The position numbers and the translations under genes were made by a program. A stretch of DNA of 64,000 nucleotides from Segatella copri. GTDB lineage: Bacteria; Bacteroidota; Bacteroidia; Bacteroidales; Bacteroidaceae. Below are positions 7,129 to 16,138 of the stretch, piece after piece. The notes beneath the pieces are model-generated. The model made no database searches. It saw only the letters and a list, made by a program, of their open reading frames with translations, and had not been told where the DNA came from. The stretch is from contig NZ_CATKVU010000006.1 in the NCBI RefSeq assembly GCF_949820605.1, positions 1,100,501 through 1,164,500 on the forward strand, in the 5' to 3' direction. The number at the start of each line of letters is the position of its first letter. Position 1 is the stretch's first letter.

Positions 7129-8418
7129 TTACATCATGCCCGTAAGACGCTGGATAGCGATGACTGCCTGGTTGTATTCATTAATCGCATCGGCATGCTT
7201 CATCAGAACATCGATGGTTTCCTCAATGGCATTCACGTATTCAATATACGAAATTTCGCCATTTTCATATTCTATCGCACTCAACTTCGAAATCTGCGCA
7301 GAATGAGCCTGGTTGTTCTGCTCGTAATATTTCAGACGGTTGGATGCTGCCTGCAGGCGCTTCGTACAGAGACGGTAATCGCGCTCTTTCTCAGTCTGCT
7401 CCTGACGCATTTCGATTTCAGCCAATTCACGGTCTTTCTGAGCTGCCTTGACCTTTGCCTTCGTAGAACCATAAAACAAAGGAATGCCTACGCCAATCTC
7501 GAAACCGAAGAAATTGCCCTCGGCAAATCTCGAACGGTCTATGTTGTATGGATTCCAACTGGAAATGACACATTGGGTGCGCAAAGAGAAGGATAAACTC
7601 GGAGCAAAACTCGCCTTGGCTGCCTTGATTTCCTTGTCGATAGCGATGAGCTTATCCTGCTGGTAAAGGCCGTCGGCTGACTGCTGATAATGATAGGAAC
7701 TGAGATTCTGGGCTGCGATGGCCGAGAGATTCTCTTCTGCCGGTTTTACGGGCTCCTGCGTGTTGAGCTGCGACATGAGGTCGATTTGCAGACGCTCGAT
7801 TTCGCTCTTCACATCAGCCATTTCCAGGCGGTTTTCGTTGCATTTGCGGTCGGCAGAGAGATATTCCAGCTGGCGGCTCTCTCCTGCCTTGTAACGCATT
7901 TCAGCTATCTTGCTGTAACGCTCTAATACTGAGTCGATTCGCTGCAATATCTGAAGTCTGTGAGCCTGATAAAGCATCTGATAATAGGTGTTGGCGATTT
8001 CAGCCTTTAGACGCTGGCTTACCACATTCAAGCGGCTCTTTTCAGCCTGGGTTTCAGCCTTGAGCTGGTTGCGGCGCGAGGCGTAGACGGTAGGAAAATC
8101 GAGGCTTTGGGTAAAGGTAAAGCCGTTGTCTGATTCGCCTCCCGTGGCTGGGTTTTGCGAAAAGGCAACCTCGGTTTTATCCAGCTCCCAAGCCGTTCCT
8201 TGCATTACCTGAGCACGTTCTATTGACTTCTTTCCTGCCTGCATCTGAAGGTTCTGTCGGGCAGCCAAATCGAAACATTCCTGCAGGGTTACTTTCCTGC
8301 CCGCAATATGAGTATCAAAATGCTGGGCTCCTGCTGGGGATGGCAGCAGGAGAAGGATGGCGGCAAAACAAGCCACCACCCTATTTTCTGTTATCTTTTT
8401 TCTGTTCATTATTTTCAT
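7129..8418 (-). CDS. TolC-family outer-membrane efflux channel
   Basis: About 429 aa. Start taken at ATG 8418 (MKIMNRKK), 11 nt after the pump gene stop; Met4 (8409) is also possible. An open frame continues upstream but overlaps the pump. A signal peptide (to PSPAGAQHFD) is followed by VTLQECFDLAARQNLQMQ, the classical TolC repeat start (L-x-E-a-l-x-x-A-x-x-x-N). Two long coiled-coil helical repeats follow; the second copy is marked by FFGFEIGVGIPLFYGS, matching the 'x-G-x-x-x-x-i-P-l-f' strand. Last gene of the metal efflux operon: it forms the outer-membrane exit duct for the pump upstream. Confidence 0.92.
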   Translation of the reverse strand: MKIMNRKKITENRVVACFAAILLLLPSPAGAQHFDTHIAGRKVTLQECFDLAARQNLQMQAGKKSIERAQVMQGTAWELDKTEVAFSQNPATGGESDNGFTFTQSLDFPTVYASRRNQLKAETQAEKSRLNVVSQRLKAEIANTYYQMLYQAHRLQILQRIDSVLERYSKIAEMRYKAGESRQLEYLSADRKCNENRLEMADVKSEIERLQIDLMSQLNTQEPVKPAEENLSAIAAQNLSSYHYQQSADGLYQQDKLIAIDKEIKAAKASFAPSLSFSLRTQCVISSWNPYNIDRSRFAEGNFFGFEIGVGIPLFYGSTKAKVKAAQKDRELAEIEMRQEQTEKERDYRLCTKRLQAASNRLKYYEQNNQAHSAQISKLSAIEYENGEISYIEYVNAIEETIDVLMKHADAINEYNQAVIAIQRLTGMM

Positions 8419-8429
8419 ATCTTGAAATC

Positions 8430-11400
8430 TTACTTTTTCGTAAACATCTTGTAGATGGCTGGCAGAACCAGGAGCGTGAGGAGCGTGCTGGTAATGAGAC
8501 CACCAATCACAACCGTGGCAAGAGGACGCTGGACTTCTGCTCCATCGCCATGGGATAATGCCATCGGGAGGAAACCCATAGAGGCTACCAGGGCCGTCAT
8601 CAGAACCGGACGGAGACGAATCATGCAACTGTCAATAATTCTTCTCTGAATAACAGCCGCCAAACTTGCGCCATTCTCCTCAGGAACCACAGCCGCCTGC
8701 TTCTGCATCTGGTGCATCTGACCTATCAGCACGATACCGTTGAGAACCGCCACACCAAAGAGGGCGATGAAACCTACGCCCGCCGAAATACTGAAAGGCA
8801 TTCCGCGCAACCAGAGCGCCCAGACGCCACCTATGGCGGCAAGTGGAATGGCGGAGAACACGAAGAGCGACTCCCGCAGATTCTTGACCGTGGCATAGAG
8901 CAGCAACAGAATGATGATGAGCGCTATCGGAACCACGATGAGCAAACGCTGGGTGGCACTCTGAAGATTCTCAAACTCGCCACCATAATTATAATAGTAG
9001 CCCTCAGGCAGCTTCAGTTTCTCGTCGAGGATGGTCTGAATATCCTTTACGGTACTCTGCACGTCCCTACCCTTCACGTTGAAACCTACGTAGATGCGGC
9101 GGGCGCCATTCTCATGAGAAACCTGAGCAGGAGCCGGTTCGTAAACCACATCAGCCAACTGGGAAAGCGGAATGCTCTCGCCACCAGCCAGCGGAATACG
9201 GAGCGACTGAAGCGACTGTAAGTTGCGCTCCTTAGGATCAAGACGCAGAACGATGTCAAATTTTTTGTCGCCTTCGTAAACAGCTCCAGTCGTAGCGCCC
9301 GCAAAGGTAGTTTCGAGAATGCGGTTGATTTCGTCAACAGTTACCCCATAAGCCGCCATGCGTTCATGGTTGTATTTTACCTGAATCTGAGGCAATCCGG
9401 ATACCTCTTCAACGAAGATTCCGCTCACGCCCGGCACATTCCTGATCATTCTGGAAACCTTATCAGCTTGCTGGGTAAGCACATCGAGATTGTCGCCAAA
9501 AATCTTAATCGCCACATCCTGCTTGATGCCCGTAAGCAACTCGTTGTTGCGCATCTGGATTGGCTGCGAAATCTCAGCCTCCAAGCCCGGAATCGTCTTC
9601 AGGGTTTCTTCCATCTTCTCCATCAGTTCGGCGGTAGTTTCTGCCGAAGTCCACTCGGCTTTCGGCTTGAGTGCCACCATGATGTCGGCCCTTTCCATAG
9701 GCATCGGGTCGGTAGGAATCTCGGCGCTACCTATGCGGCTCACCACCTGCCTGATTTCAGGATATTCAGCCTTCAGAAGTTTCTCCGCCTTGGAGCAGCT
9801 CTCTACCATCTGCGAGAGTGACGTGCCCTGCGACATGGTCATTTCTACCGCAAAATCGCCCTCTTCCAGGCTCGGGATAAATTCGCCACCCAGGAAATGG
9901 AAGGCTACGGCACTCATGCATAAGAGCGAAACGGCGCCGGTAATCACATCCTTATATCGCGCCAAGACCCATTCCAGAACCGGTCGGTACCAGCCCTGCA
10001 GTTTCTCTATCATCCTATCGCTGAAAGTTTTACGCACATGTCCCTTCTTACTCAGGAAGAGCGCACTTGCCATCGGAACATAGGTGAGCGAGAGGATGAA
10101 GGCACCCAGAATGGCGAAGAAAACGGTAAGCGCCATCGGACGGAACATCTTGCCCTCGATGCCCACAAGCGTCATCAGCGGAATGTAAACTATCATGATG
10201 ATGATTTCGCCGAATGCCGCACTCTTGCGGATGCGCGAAGCGGAATCATGAACCTCCTCATCCATCTCTGCCTGGGAAAAACGGATGGGAGTATCGGAAG
10301 AATTTCTTGCCCTCCGCTCAATACTCTTCACGCCCAGATGGGCCACAACAGCCTCTACGATAATGACGGCAGAATCGACTATCATACCGAAATCGATGGC
10401 TCCCAGCGACATCAGATTGCCGTCGATTCCGAAGGTCTTCATCATGCCGAAAGCAAAGAGCATGCTGAGCGGAATGACGCTCGCCACAACCAGTCCGGCC
10501 CGCCAGTTGCCCAGGAAGATAACCAGCACGAAGATAACGATGAGTCCGCCTTCTATCAGGTTTCGGGCGATGGTTCCCTCCACACGGTCAACCAGGTTGG
10601 TTCGGTCGATAAAGGGTTCGATAACCACGCCCTCGGGCAGGGATTTCTGAATCTGCTCTATGCGCAGCTTCACATTCCTGATAACCTCCTGAAAGTTTTC
10701 ACCCTTCAGCATGATGGCTATTCCGGCAACCACTTCGCCCTCGCCATTTCGGGTAACGGCTCCGAAACGGGTGGCGTGACCCAGCTGAACTTTCGCCACA
10801 TCACCTATTTTGACAGGAGTGCCGTTCACGGTCTTGACGGCGATATTCGCCACATCTTCCAGACTCTTCACCACGCCTATGCCGCGGATGAAATACTGGT
10901 TGGAGTTTTCCTCTATGTAACTTCCGCCCGTGTTGGCATTATTCTTTTCGAGCGCATCAAACACCTCGCTCACGGTAAGATTGCAGGCGTTGAGCTTATC
11001 TGTGTTGATGGCCACCTCATATTGCTTCACGTAGCCTCCCCAGCCGCTCACTTCCGCTACGCCCGGAGTTCCCGAGAGCTGCTTTCTCACAATCCAGTCC
11101 TGGATGGTTCGCAGCTGGGTAAGCGAATATTTGTGCTCGTAACCCTTCTCGGCGCGCACGGTATAATGGTAAATTTCGCCCAGTCCGGTAGCAATCGGTC
11201 CCATCTCAGTTTCCGTATTCTTGGGCAAATCTTTCTCCACCTGGGTCAGCATCTGGCTTACCTGCGAACGAGCCCAGTAGATGTCGGCATCATCATCAAA
11301 AACGAGGGTGATGACCGAGAGTCCGCTTCGCGAGATGCTTCTGCGCTCCTTGAGTTCGGGGATGTTGGCAAGCGCCATTTCCACCGGAGTGGTAACATAT

Positions 11401-11588
11401 TGCTCCACCTCCTGCGCTCCGAGCGAAGGCGCCTGGGTGATGACCTGAACCTGATTGTCGGTAATATCTGGTGTGGAATCGAAAGGAAGATGGATGAGCG
11501 AAACGATGCCCCAGATGATAAGGGCTATCGTGAAAACTCCCACCACCAGCTTGTGGCGAATGGAGTAAGTAATCAGTTTCTGAAACAT
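8430..11588 (-). CDS. Heavy-metal RND efflux pump (CzcA/CusA family)
   Basis: 1052 aa, full length for the family. N-terminal TM1 (MFQKLITYSIRHKLVVG), periplasmic porter domains, a TM2-6 block with AIDFGMIVDSAVIIVEA (about residues 400-415), and a second TM block near 880-1050. The proton-relay acids D, D and E of HME pumps are present in that TM4 motif (D-F-G-x3-D-S-A-x4-E). The motif is closer to the CzcA type (D-F-G-x3-D-G) than to the Cu/Ag type, so divalent cations such as Zn, Co or Ni seem more likely than Cu/Ag; substrate is inference. Sits between adaptor and TolC-type genes. Confidence 0.93.
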   Translation of the reverse strand: MFQKLITYSIRHKLVVGVFTIALIIWGIVSLIHLPFDSTPDITDNQVQVITQAPSLGAQEVEQYVTTPVEMALANIPELKERRSISRSGLSVITLVFDDDADIYWARSQVSQMLTQVEKDLPKNTETEMGPIATGLGEIYHYTVRAEKGYEHKYSLTQLRTIQDWIVRKQLSGTPGVAEVSGWGGYVKQYEVAINTDKLNACNLTVSEVFDALEKNNANTGGSYIEENSNQYFIRGIGVVKSLEDVANIAVKTVNGTPVKIGDVAKVQLGHATRFGAVTRNGEGEVVAGIAIMLKGENFQEVIRNVKLRIEQIQKSLPEGVVIEPFIDRTNLVDRVEGTIARNLIEGGLIVIFVLVIFLGNWRAGLVVASVIPLSMLFAFGMMKTFGIDGNLMSLGAIDFGMIVDSAVIIVEAVVAHLGVKSIERRARNSSDTPIRFSQAEMDEEVHDSASRIRKSAAFGEIIIMIVYIPLMTLVGIEGKMFRPMALTVFFAILGAFILSLTYVPMASALFLSKKGHVRKTFSDRMIEKLQGWYRPVLEWVLARYKDVITGAVSLLCMSAVAFHFLGGEFIPSLEEGDFAVEMTMSQGTSLSQMVESCSKAEKLLKAEYPEIRQVVSRIGSAEIPTDPMPMERADIMVALKPKAEWTSAETTAELMEKMEETLKTIPGLEAEISQPIQMRNNELLTGIKQDVAIKIFGDNLDVLTQQADKVSRMIRNVPGVSGIFVEEVSGLPQIQVKYNHERMAAYGVTVDEINRILETTFAGATTGAVYEGDKKFDIVLRLDPKERNLQSLQSLRIPLAGGESIPLSQLADVVYEPAPAQVSHENGARRIYVGFNVKGRDVQSTVKDIQTILDEKLKLPEGYYYNYGGEFENLQSATQRLLIVVPIALIIILLLLYATVKNLRESLFVFSAIPLAAIGGVWALWLRGMPFSISAGVGFIALFGVAVLNGIVLIGQMHQMQKQAAVVPEENGASLAAVIQRRIIDSCMIRLRPVLMTALVASMGFLPMALSHGDGAEVQRPLATVVIGGLITSTLLTLLVLPAIYKMFTKK

Positions 11589-11643
11589 AATCTGTCGTTT
11601 TATTCAAGCTTTTTATAGATGAAAAAGCTTACCTTATATTATA

Positions 11644-12864
11644 TTAATGCTCATCCGCATGCTCGCCCGTGAGCGAAGCCAGATAATATGCGTTTTCTGT
11701 CACAATCTTCTTTCCTTCCTGCTTCAGGTGCTTGCAGAGTTTTACCTCGGTATAAGCTCCATCCGAAACGCCCGTAATGACCTCATGGCGGGAGAAACTG
11801 TACTCGCCCTTCTTGGGTTTGCCGTTCAGAGCGAAGACAAACTGCTTGCCGTCGGTAGTGACGATTGCCTTGGAAGGAAGGGCGATGCACGACTGGCTGC
11901 CCGTAGCTATCTTGCCGCTTACGTACATTCCGTCGAAGAGACGGGCTGAGCCGTGAACGCCACTCGTTTTAAGAGACTGTGCATCTATTTTTACATGAAC
12001 AGCAACTGATTTTGAATTATCGTTAAAGTATTGGTTTAAGCCGTAAACATGACCTGCGAGTTTCACGCCCGGCTGATTGGTAAGCGAGAGATAAACCTTA
12101 TCGCCCGGCTTAACCTTCTGCAGATCTTTCTCATAAATATTCAGATCGCACTCTACAGCCTGGTTGTTCTGAATCTTCATGAGCGGCGTCTGCATATCGG
12201 CAAAGCTGCCCAGACTGGCTGTAATCTGCGAAACCGTACCCGCTATCGGAGCATACAAAGGGAAGGCTGTGGTAAACTTACCCCTGGCAACGGCGGCGGT
12301 AGAAATGCCCATCTGGGCAAGCTGTTTGCCGATGCCGATGAGGTTGGCGTGGGCCACATGATACTCCTTGGCAGCCTGCTGCGCATTCTTCTTGACGCCA
12401 GCTCCGGTCCTGTTCAGCAGTTTCTGTCGCTCCAGGTCGGCAAGAGCCAGTTCGCACTCCTTGCTGGCAGAATAATATTCTCGTTGCAGACTGACCACAT
12501 CGGTATTTTCAACCAAAGCCACAATCTGTCCGCGCTTCACATTCTGTCCTTCTTTTACATAGATAGCCTTCACCACGCCCCCCATGAGCGAAGCCACATC
12601 GCCCTTGTTCTGGGCGCGCAAAACGAGCTGACCGTTGGCTGCAATCGTAGCATCCATCACGCGGTCAACCGCCTCGCCCATCTTCAGATCAACTGCATCT
12701 ACCTGTTTCTGAGAGAGCGGAATATTATCGAAATCCACCTCTTCATGTTCATGCTCATGACCATGTCCGGCTGCATGAGCCTCTGCACCGGCGTGGTTTG
12801 AGAAAAGGGTAAAACCACACCAGGCTAAGATTGCCGCAACGGCAACCACCAAAATTCTTTTCAT
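11644..12864 (-). CDS. Periplasmic adaptor (membrane fusion protein) of the metal RND pump
   Basis: 406 aa. N-terminal signal/anchor (VVAVAAILAWCGFTLF) followed by a His-rich stretch HAAGHGHEHEHEE (residues about 31-43), as seen in CzcB/CusB-type adaptors that capture metal. Then GGVVKAIYVKEGQNVKRGQ (biotinyl-lipoyl-like half), an alpha hairpin (about 135-190), APIAGTVSQI (second lipoyl half) and beta-barrel parts (VKPGDKVYLS). It bridges the pump and the TolC-type channel. First of the three efflux genes; gap of 55 nt to the pump. Confidence 0.92.
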   Translation of the reverse strand: MKRILVVAVAAILAWCGFTLFSNHAGAEAHAAGHGHEHEHEEVDFDNIPLSQKQVDAVDLKMGEAVDRVMDATIAANGQLVLRAQNKGDVASLMGGVVKAIYVKEGQNVKRGQIVALVENTDVVSLQREYYSASKECELALADLERQKLLNRTGAGVKKNAQQAAKEYHVAHANLIGIGKQLAQMGISTAAVARGKFTTAFPLYAPIAGTVSQITASLGSFADMQTPLMKIQNNQAVECDLNIYEKDLQKVKPGDKVYLSLTNQPGVKLAGHVYGLNQYFNDNSKSVAVHVKIDAQSLKTSGVHGSARLFDGMYVSGKIATGSQSCIALPSKAIVTTDGKQFVFALNGKPKKGEYSFSRHEVITGVSDGAYTEVKLCKHLKQEGKKIVTENAYYLASLTGEHADEH

Positions 12865-12997
12865 TTTTTCTTTTTATTGATTCATAATTACGGATAGGCA
12901 AAAGTACGCCCCCGAGAAACTTCGGGTGCAAAAGTACGCACTTTACCCTGCAATCCGGTTGCAAAAGCTGCATCCTGGTTGCTTTAACTACAGAAAA

Positions 12998-13402
12998 TCA
13001 ACAAAAAGAAGGAGGTCCTCGCCTACTGATGGCCGTTTCATCTGCGCAAGGGAGATTGGCTGCAAACTGCTGCCAACGCACGCTAACGAGCGACGAGGTT
13101 GGGATAAACAAATACTCAGAAGAAAGCATGGAAAGCAGATGGCTACCATCGAAAAGCTGTTTCTGAATGCCCTTCATGATCTTGCCGTTGGTTACGAAAT
13201 GGTGCAGCTGATGCACGCGGCAACCATCGGCTTCTTTCTCATGATGCTCAGTATGCTCATCGTTGAAATTACCATCCTGCTGACAACGTTCTACAACCAT
13301 ACATATACGCCCCATGTGATGATGATGCATCACCACCATAGAGAGCAGCACACTCATCGTGGCCACAAAGAGGCTGAACAAGTATAGTTTCTTCTTTGCC
13401 AT
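12998..13402 (-). CDS. Small His-rich protein upstream of the efflux genes (DUF6769-like)
   Basis: 134 aa. One N-terminal membrane segment (LYLFSLFVATMSVLLSMVV) is followed by MHHHHMG and, further on, HTEHHEKEADGCRVHQLHHF; 13 or more His and several Cys. The build (signal-anchor, HHHH just after it, His/Cys motifs) fits a small periplasmic metal-binding protein and resembles a Bacteroidales family that I believe is DUF6769; the family name is uncertain. It has its own -7 box (TAATTTTG, 13452-13445) and lies 133 nt upstream of the adaptor, so it may be transcribed with the efflux operon. Possibly a metal sensor or sponge; inference. Confidence 0.65.
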   Translation of the reverse strand: MAKKKLYLFSLFVATMSVLLSMVVMHHHHMGRICMVVERCQQDGNFNDEHTEHHEKEADGCRVHQLHHFVTNGKIMKGIQKQLFDGSHLLSMLSSEYLFIPTSSLVSVRWQQFAANLPCADETAISRRGPPSFC

Positions 13403-13444
13403 TTTATTCTGTTTCCAAATTTTAGGATTGCTTTATTCTGTCGG

Positions 13445-13452
13445 CAAAATTA
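13445..13452 (-). promoter_or_regulatory. -7 box for the metal efflux operon
   Basis: Minus-strand TAATTTTG, 43 nt upstream of the His-rich protein start. Confidence 0.6.
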
Positions 13453-13566
13453 CATTAAAAGTACGAAATAGCCAAATAAAACTGAGAAAATTAGCATTTT
13501 TTCTTAAAAAAATTAAAACCGAGTACCCTTAACGCTCTTTGAATACGTAATATGATAAGTTTTTAG

Positions 13567-13574
13567 TAACTTTG
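13567..13574 (+). promoter_or_regulatory. -7 box for dsbD
   Basis: TAACTTTG preceded by an AT-rich stretch; 23 nt upstream of the start codon, so a short leader. Confidence 0.75.
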
Positions 13575-13597
13575 CAACATAAAATTAAAAAATAGAA

Positions 13598-15691
13598 ATG
13601 AAAAAAGTATTTTTAATCTTTCAATTACTCCTTGTAGTAATGCTGGCTCAGGCGCAGATGATGAACCCTGTGAAGTTCACCAGCTCGCTGAAAACAGACG
13701 GAAGTGCTGTGGCCGAAATCGTGTTTAGCGGAAAAATCCAACCGGGATGGCACGTCTATTCTACCGGTTTGGGTGGCGATGGTCCGATTTCCGCTTCGTT
13801 CAACGTAAACAAGCTTGAAGGTGTTGAACTCGTAGGAAAACTTCAGCCACGCGGCAGAGAGATTGCAAAGTTCGACCCTCTCTTCGAGATGAAACTCCGT
13901 TATTTTGAAGGTAGCGTTACCTTTGTACAGAAGGTGAAGTTTACCCGACCAAATTATCATATTGATGCCTATCTGGAGTATGGCGCCTGCAACGACCAGA
14001 ACTGTCTGCCACCAAGCGAGGCTGGTTTTAAGCAGAGCGGCAAATCACCAGCCGTTGATGCTCCTGCAGCTGGGGCAAAAGATGCTCTGAATGCAAATGA
14101 TGCGAAGGCGATTGATCCTGCCCTTGCAGCCAAGATGAAGGCAGATTCTCTTGCCAAGGCCGCAGCCCTGACTCAGACCGATAGTGCTACTCAGCCCGTA
14201 GATTCCGCAGCTTTGTCATCTGCTATGGAAAATCTGAACGTCAAGGATTTATGGAAACCGGTTATTAAAGAACTTCAGGCATTTGGCGGAGCTAACGACA
14301 TCGCCAACCATTCGCTCTTCTACATCTTCTTCATCGGTTTTGTGGGCGGTCTGCTTGCGCTCGTCATGCCGTGCATCTGGCCTATCATCCCGATGACCGT
14401 AAGTTTCTTCCTGAAGCGTGCTAAGAACGATAAGAAGAAAGGTATCCGCGATGCGATTACTTATGGTTTGAGCATCGTAGTCATCTATCTGGTTTTGGGT
14501 CTTGCCGTAACAGCCATCGCAGGTCCTAGCACCCTGAATGCGCTCAGCACAAGTGCCGTTTTCAACATCATTCTCTTCCTCCTGCTTGCCGTTTTCGCCT
14601 TCTCGTTCTTCGGTTGGTTCGAAATCAAATTGCCTGACAGTTGGGGAAATGCTGTAGACAACAAGGCTTCCAGCACCACGGGTATGATTTCTATCTTCCT
14701 GATGGCTTTCACCCTGGTATTGGTCAGCTTCTCATGTACAGCTCCTATCATCGGTTTGCTGCTGGTTCAGACCGTTACATCCGGCGACTGGCTCGCTCCT
14801 ACCGTGGGAATGTTCGGTTTCGCGCTTGCTCTGGCGCTCCCATTCACCCTCTTCGCCCTCTTCCCATCATGGTTGAAGTCGGCTCCTAAGTCGGGTTCGT
14901 GGATGGAGACCATCAAGATTGTGCTCGGCTTCGTCGAGCTTGCCTTCTCTCTGAAGTTCCTCTCTGTAGCCGATCTGGCTTACGGCTGGCACATCATGGA
15001 CCGCGAGGTATTCCTCTCTCTCTGGATTGTCATCTTCGGTCTGTTGGGTCTCTATCTCATCGGCAAGCTGAAGTTCCAGGTTGATGCAATCGGGGGCGAT
15101 ATCAACAAGCCTATGCCTGTAGCCTGCATCATGTTGGGTCTCTGTTCTTTGGCATTTTCGGTTTACATGATTCCAGGTCTCTGGGGTGCTCCTTGCAAGG
15201 CTGTGAGCGCATTTGCTCCACCTATTAATACACAGGACTTCAACCTCAACACCAAGACCGTAGAGCCTGCTTACAAGGATTATGAGTTGGGAATGGCTGC
15301 TGCCAAGGCTTCCGGAAAACCGGTATTGCTTGATTTCACGGGTTATGGTTGTGTAAACTGCCGCAAGATGGAGGCTTCTGTCTGGACAGATCCATCGGTT
15401 GCCGATAAGCTGACAAAGGATTATGTTCTCATCTCACTTTATGTAGATGACAAGACTCCTCTTCCTAAGCCTATGGAGGTAACGTTTAATGGCGAGAAGC
15501 GCACCCTACGAACAGTTGGCGACAAGTGGAGTTATCTGCAGGCAAGCAAGTTTGGAGCTAATGCCCAGCCATTCTATGTGGCTATTGACAACGATGGCAA
15601 TCCTCTTGCAGCAGCCTTCAGTTTCAAAGAAGATGTTAGTGCTTATCTCGACTTCCTGAACAAGGGTCTGGATAATTACAGAAACAAATAA
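13598..15691 (+). CDS. dsbD: Thiol:disulfide interchange protein DsbD
   Basis: 697 aa with all three DsbD modules. Signal peptide (to AQAQMM), then the periplasmic n-domain with YGACNDQNCLPP (about residues 126-138, the redox Cys pair). The membrane domain (about 240-545, 8 TM segments) has one Cys in LVMPCIWPIIP and one in SFSCTAPIIG. The C-terminal thioredoxin-like domain has GCVNC (Cys585/Cys588). It moves electrons from cytoplasmic thioredoxin to periplasmic partners. Between the n-domain and the membrane domain is an Ala/Asp-rich linker (about 150-205). Own promoter and terminator, so monocistronic. Confidence 0.95.
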   Translation: MKKVFLIFQLLLVVMLAQAQMMNPVKFTSSLKTDGSAVAEIVFSGKIQPGWHVYSTGLGGDGPISASFNVNKLEGVELVGKLQPRGREIAKFDPLFEMKLRYFEGSVTFVQKVKFTRPNYHIDAYLEYGACNDQNCLPPSEAGFKQSGKSPAVDAPAAGAKDALNANDAKAIDPALAAKMKADSLAKAAALTQTDSATQPVDSAALSSAMENLNVKDLWKPVIKELQAFGGANDIANHSLFYIFFIGFVGGLLALVMPCIWPIIPMTVSFFLKRAKNDKKKGIRDAITYGLSIVVIYLVLGLAVTAIAGPSTLNALSTSAVFNIILFLLLAVFAFSFFGWFEIKLPDSWGNAVDNKASSTTGMISIFLMAFTLVLVSFSCTAPIIGLLLVQTVTSGDWLAPTVGMFGFALALALPFTLFALFPSWLKSAPKSGSWMETIKIVLGFVELAFSLKFLSVADLAYGWHIMDREVFLSLWIVIFGLLGLYLIGKLKFQVDAIGGDINKPMPVACIMLGLCSLAFSVYMIPGLWGAPCKAVSAFAPPINTQDFNLNTKTVEPAYKDYELGMAAAKASGKPVLLDFTGYGCVNCRKMEASVWTDPSVADKLTKDYVLISLYVDDKTPLPKPMEVTFNGEKRTLRTVGDKWSYLQASKFGANAQPFYVAIDNDGNPLAAAFSFKEDVSAYLDFLNKGLDNYRNK

Positions 15692-15804
15692 TATAAGATT
15701 TTATAGTTAATAAGGCCGATATTGGTTCATTTAAGTAGATTTATGAAGGATAAATTTCAATAGATTAGTTTATTCAAGGTAGATTTATTTAGGATTGTTA
15801 CTTT

Positions 15805-15850
15805 CCCCGACAGGTATGGTTTCCAAGCCATCCTGCTGGGGGATTTTTTT
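15805..15850 (+). terminator. Terminator of dsbD
   Basis: CCCCgaCAGG...CCTGctGGGG hairpin (with ATGG/GCCAT in the upper stem) followed by ATTTTTTTG. Confidence 0.85.
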
Positions 15851-15859
15851 GTAAAGGCA

Positions 15860-16016
15860 CAAAAAAATAGGGCCTGTTTCACAACAGACCCTAAACATAC
15901 TTACTAAAACTAAATTAACCACTAAAAAAACTAATATTTTTTAATCCTAGAAAATAAGGTGAATAACACCTTTAATCTAAAAACCTAATCTATGACACGA
16001 AATCATCCCGATTTCT
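15860..16016 (-). ncRNA. Candidate small RNA, about 155 nt
   Basis: The dsbD-to-porin gap holds a complete minus-strand transcription unit without an ORF. It has a -7 box TACCTTTG at 16030-16023 and a predicted start near 16016. Three hairpins follow: GAAATC/GATTTC (16015-15999), AAGGTG/CACCTT (15972-15956) and the terminator AGGGTCTGTT/AACAGGCCCT (15892-15869), which ends in TATTTTTTT. The longest reading frame is 9 codons. The porin to the right cannot use this promoter because its start is 1.7 kb upstream. Alternative: a remnant promoter plus the porin terminator. No known RNA family recognised. Confidence 0.5.
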
Positions 16017-16138
16017 TGATTGCAAAGGTAGGGCTTTTATATGAAACCGCCAAACTTTTTCCCAACTTTTTTCTAAGAAGTGGGCTTTTTCATAGGGATT
16101 TCACATTATTTAATCAATAAGTCCCCTACCTTCACATT

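Larger units (their letters stand above)
15692..16138. other. Intergenic region between dsbD and the porin gene
   Basis: No protein gene. Contains the dsbD terminator (15805-15850), the candidate small RNA (15860-16016) with its promoter (16030-16023), and an AT-rich tail (16040-16138). Confidence 0.7.

Noticed and set aside
10038..11618. 526-codon open frame antisense to the RND pump
   Set aside because: Composition (many His, Arg, Gly) mirrors the codon bias of the opposite strand; the pump gene is full length and clear.
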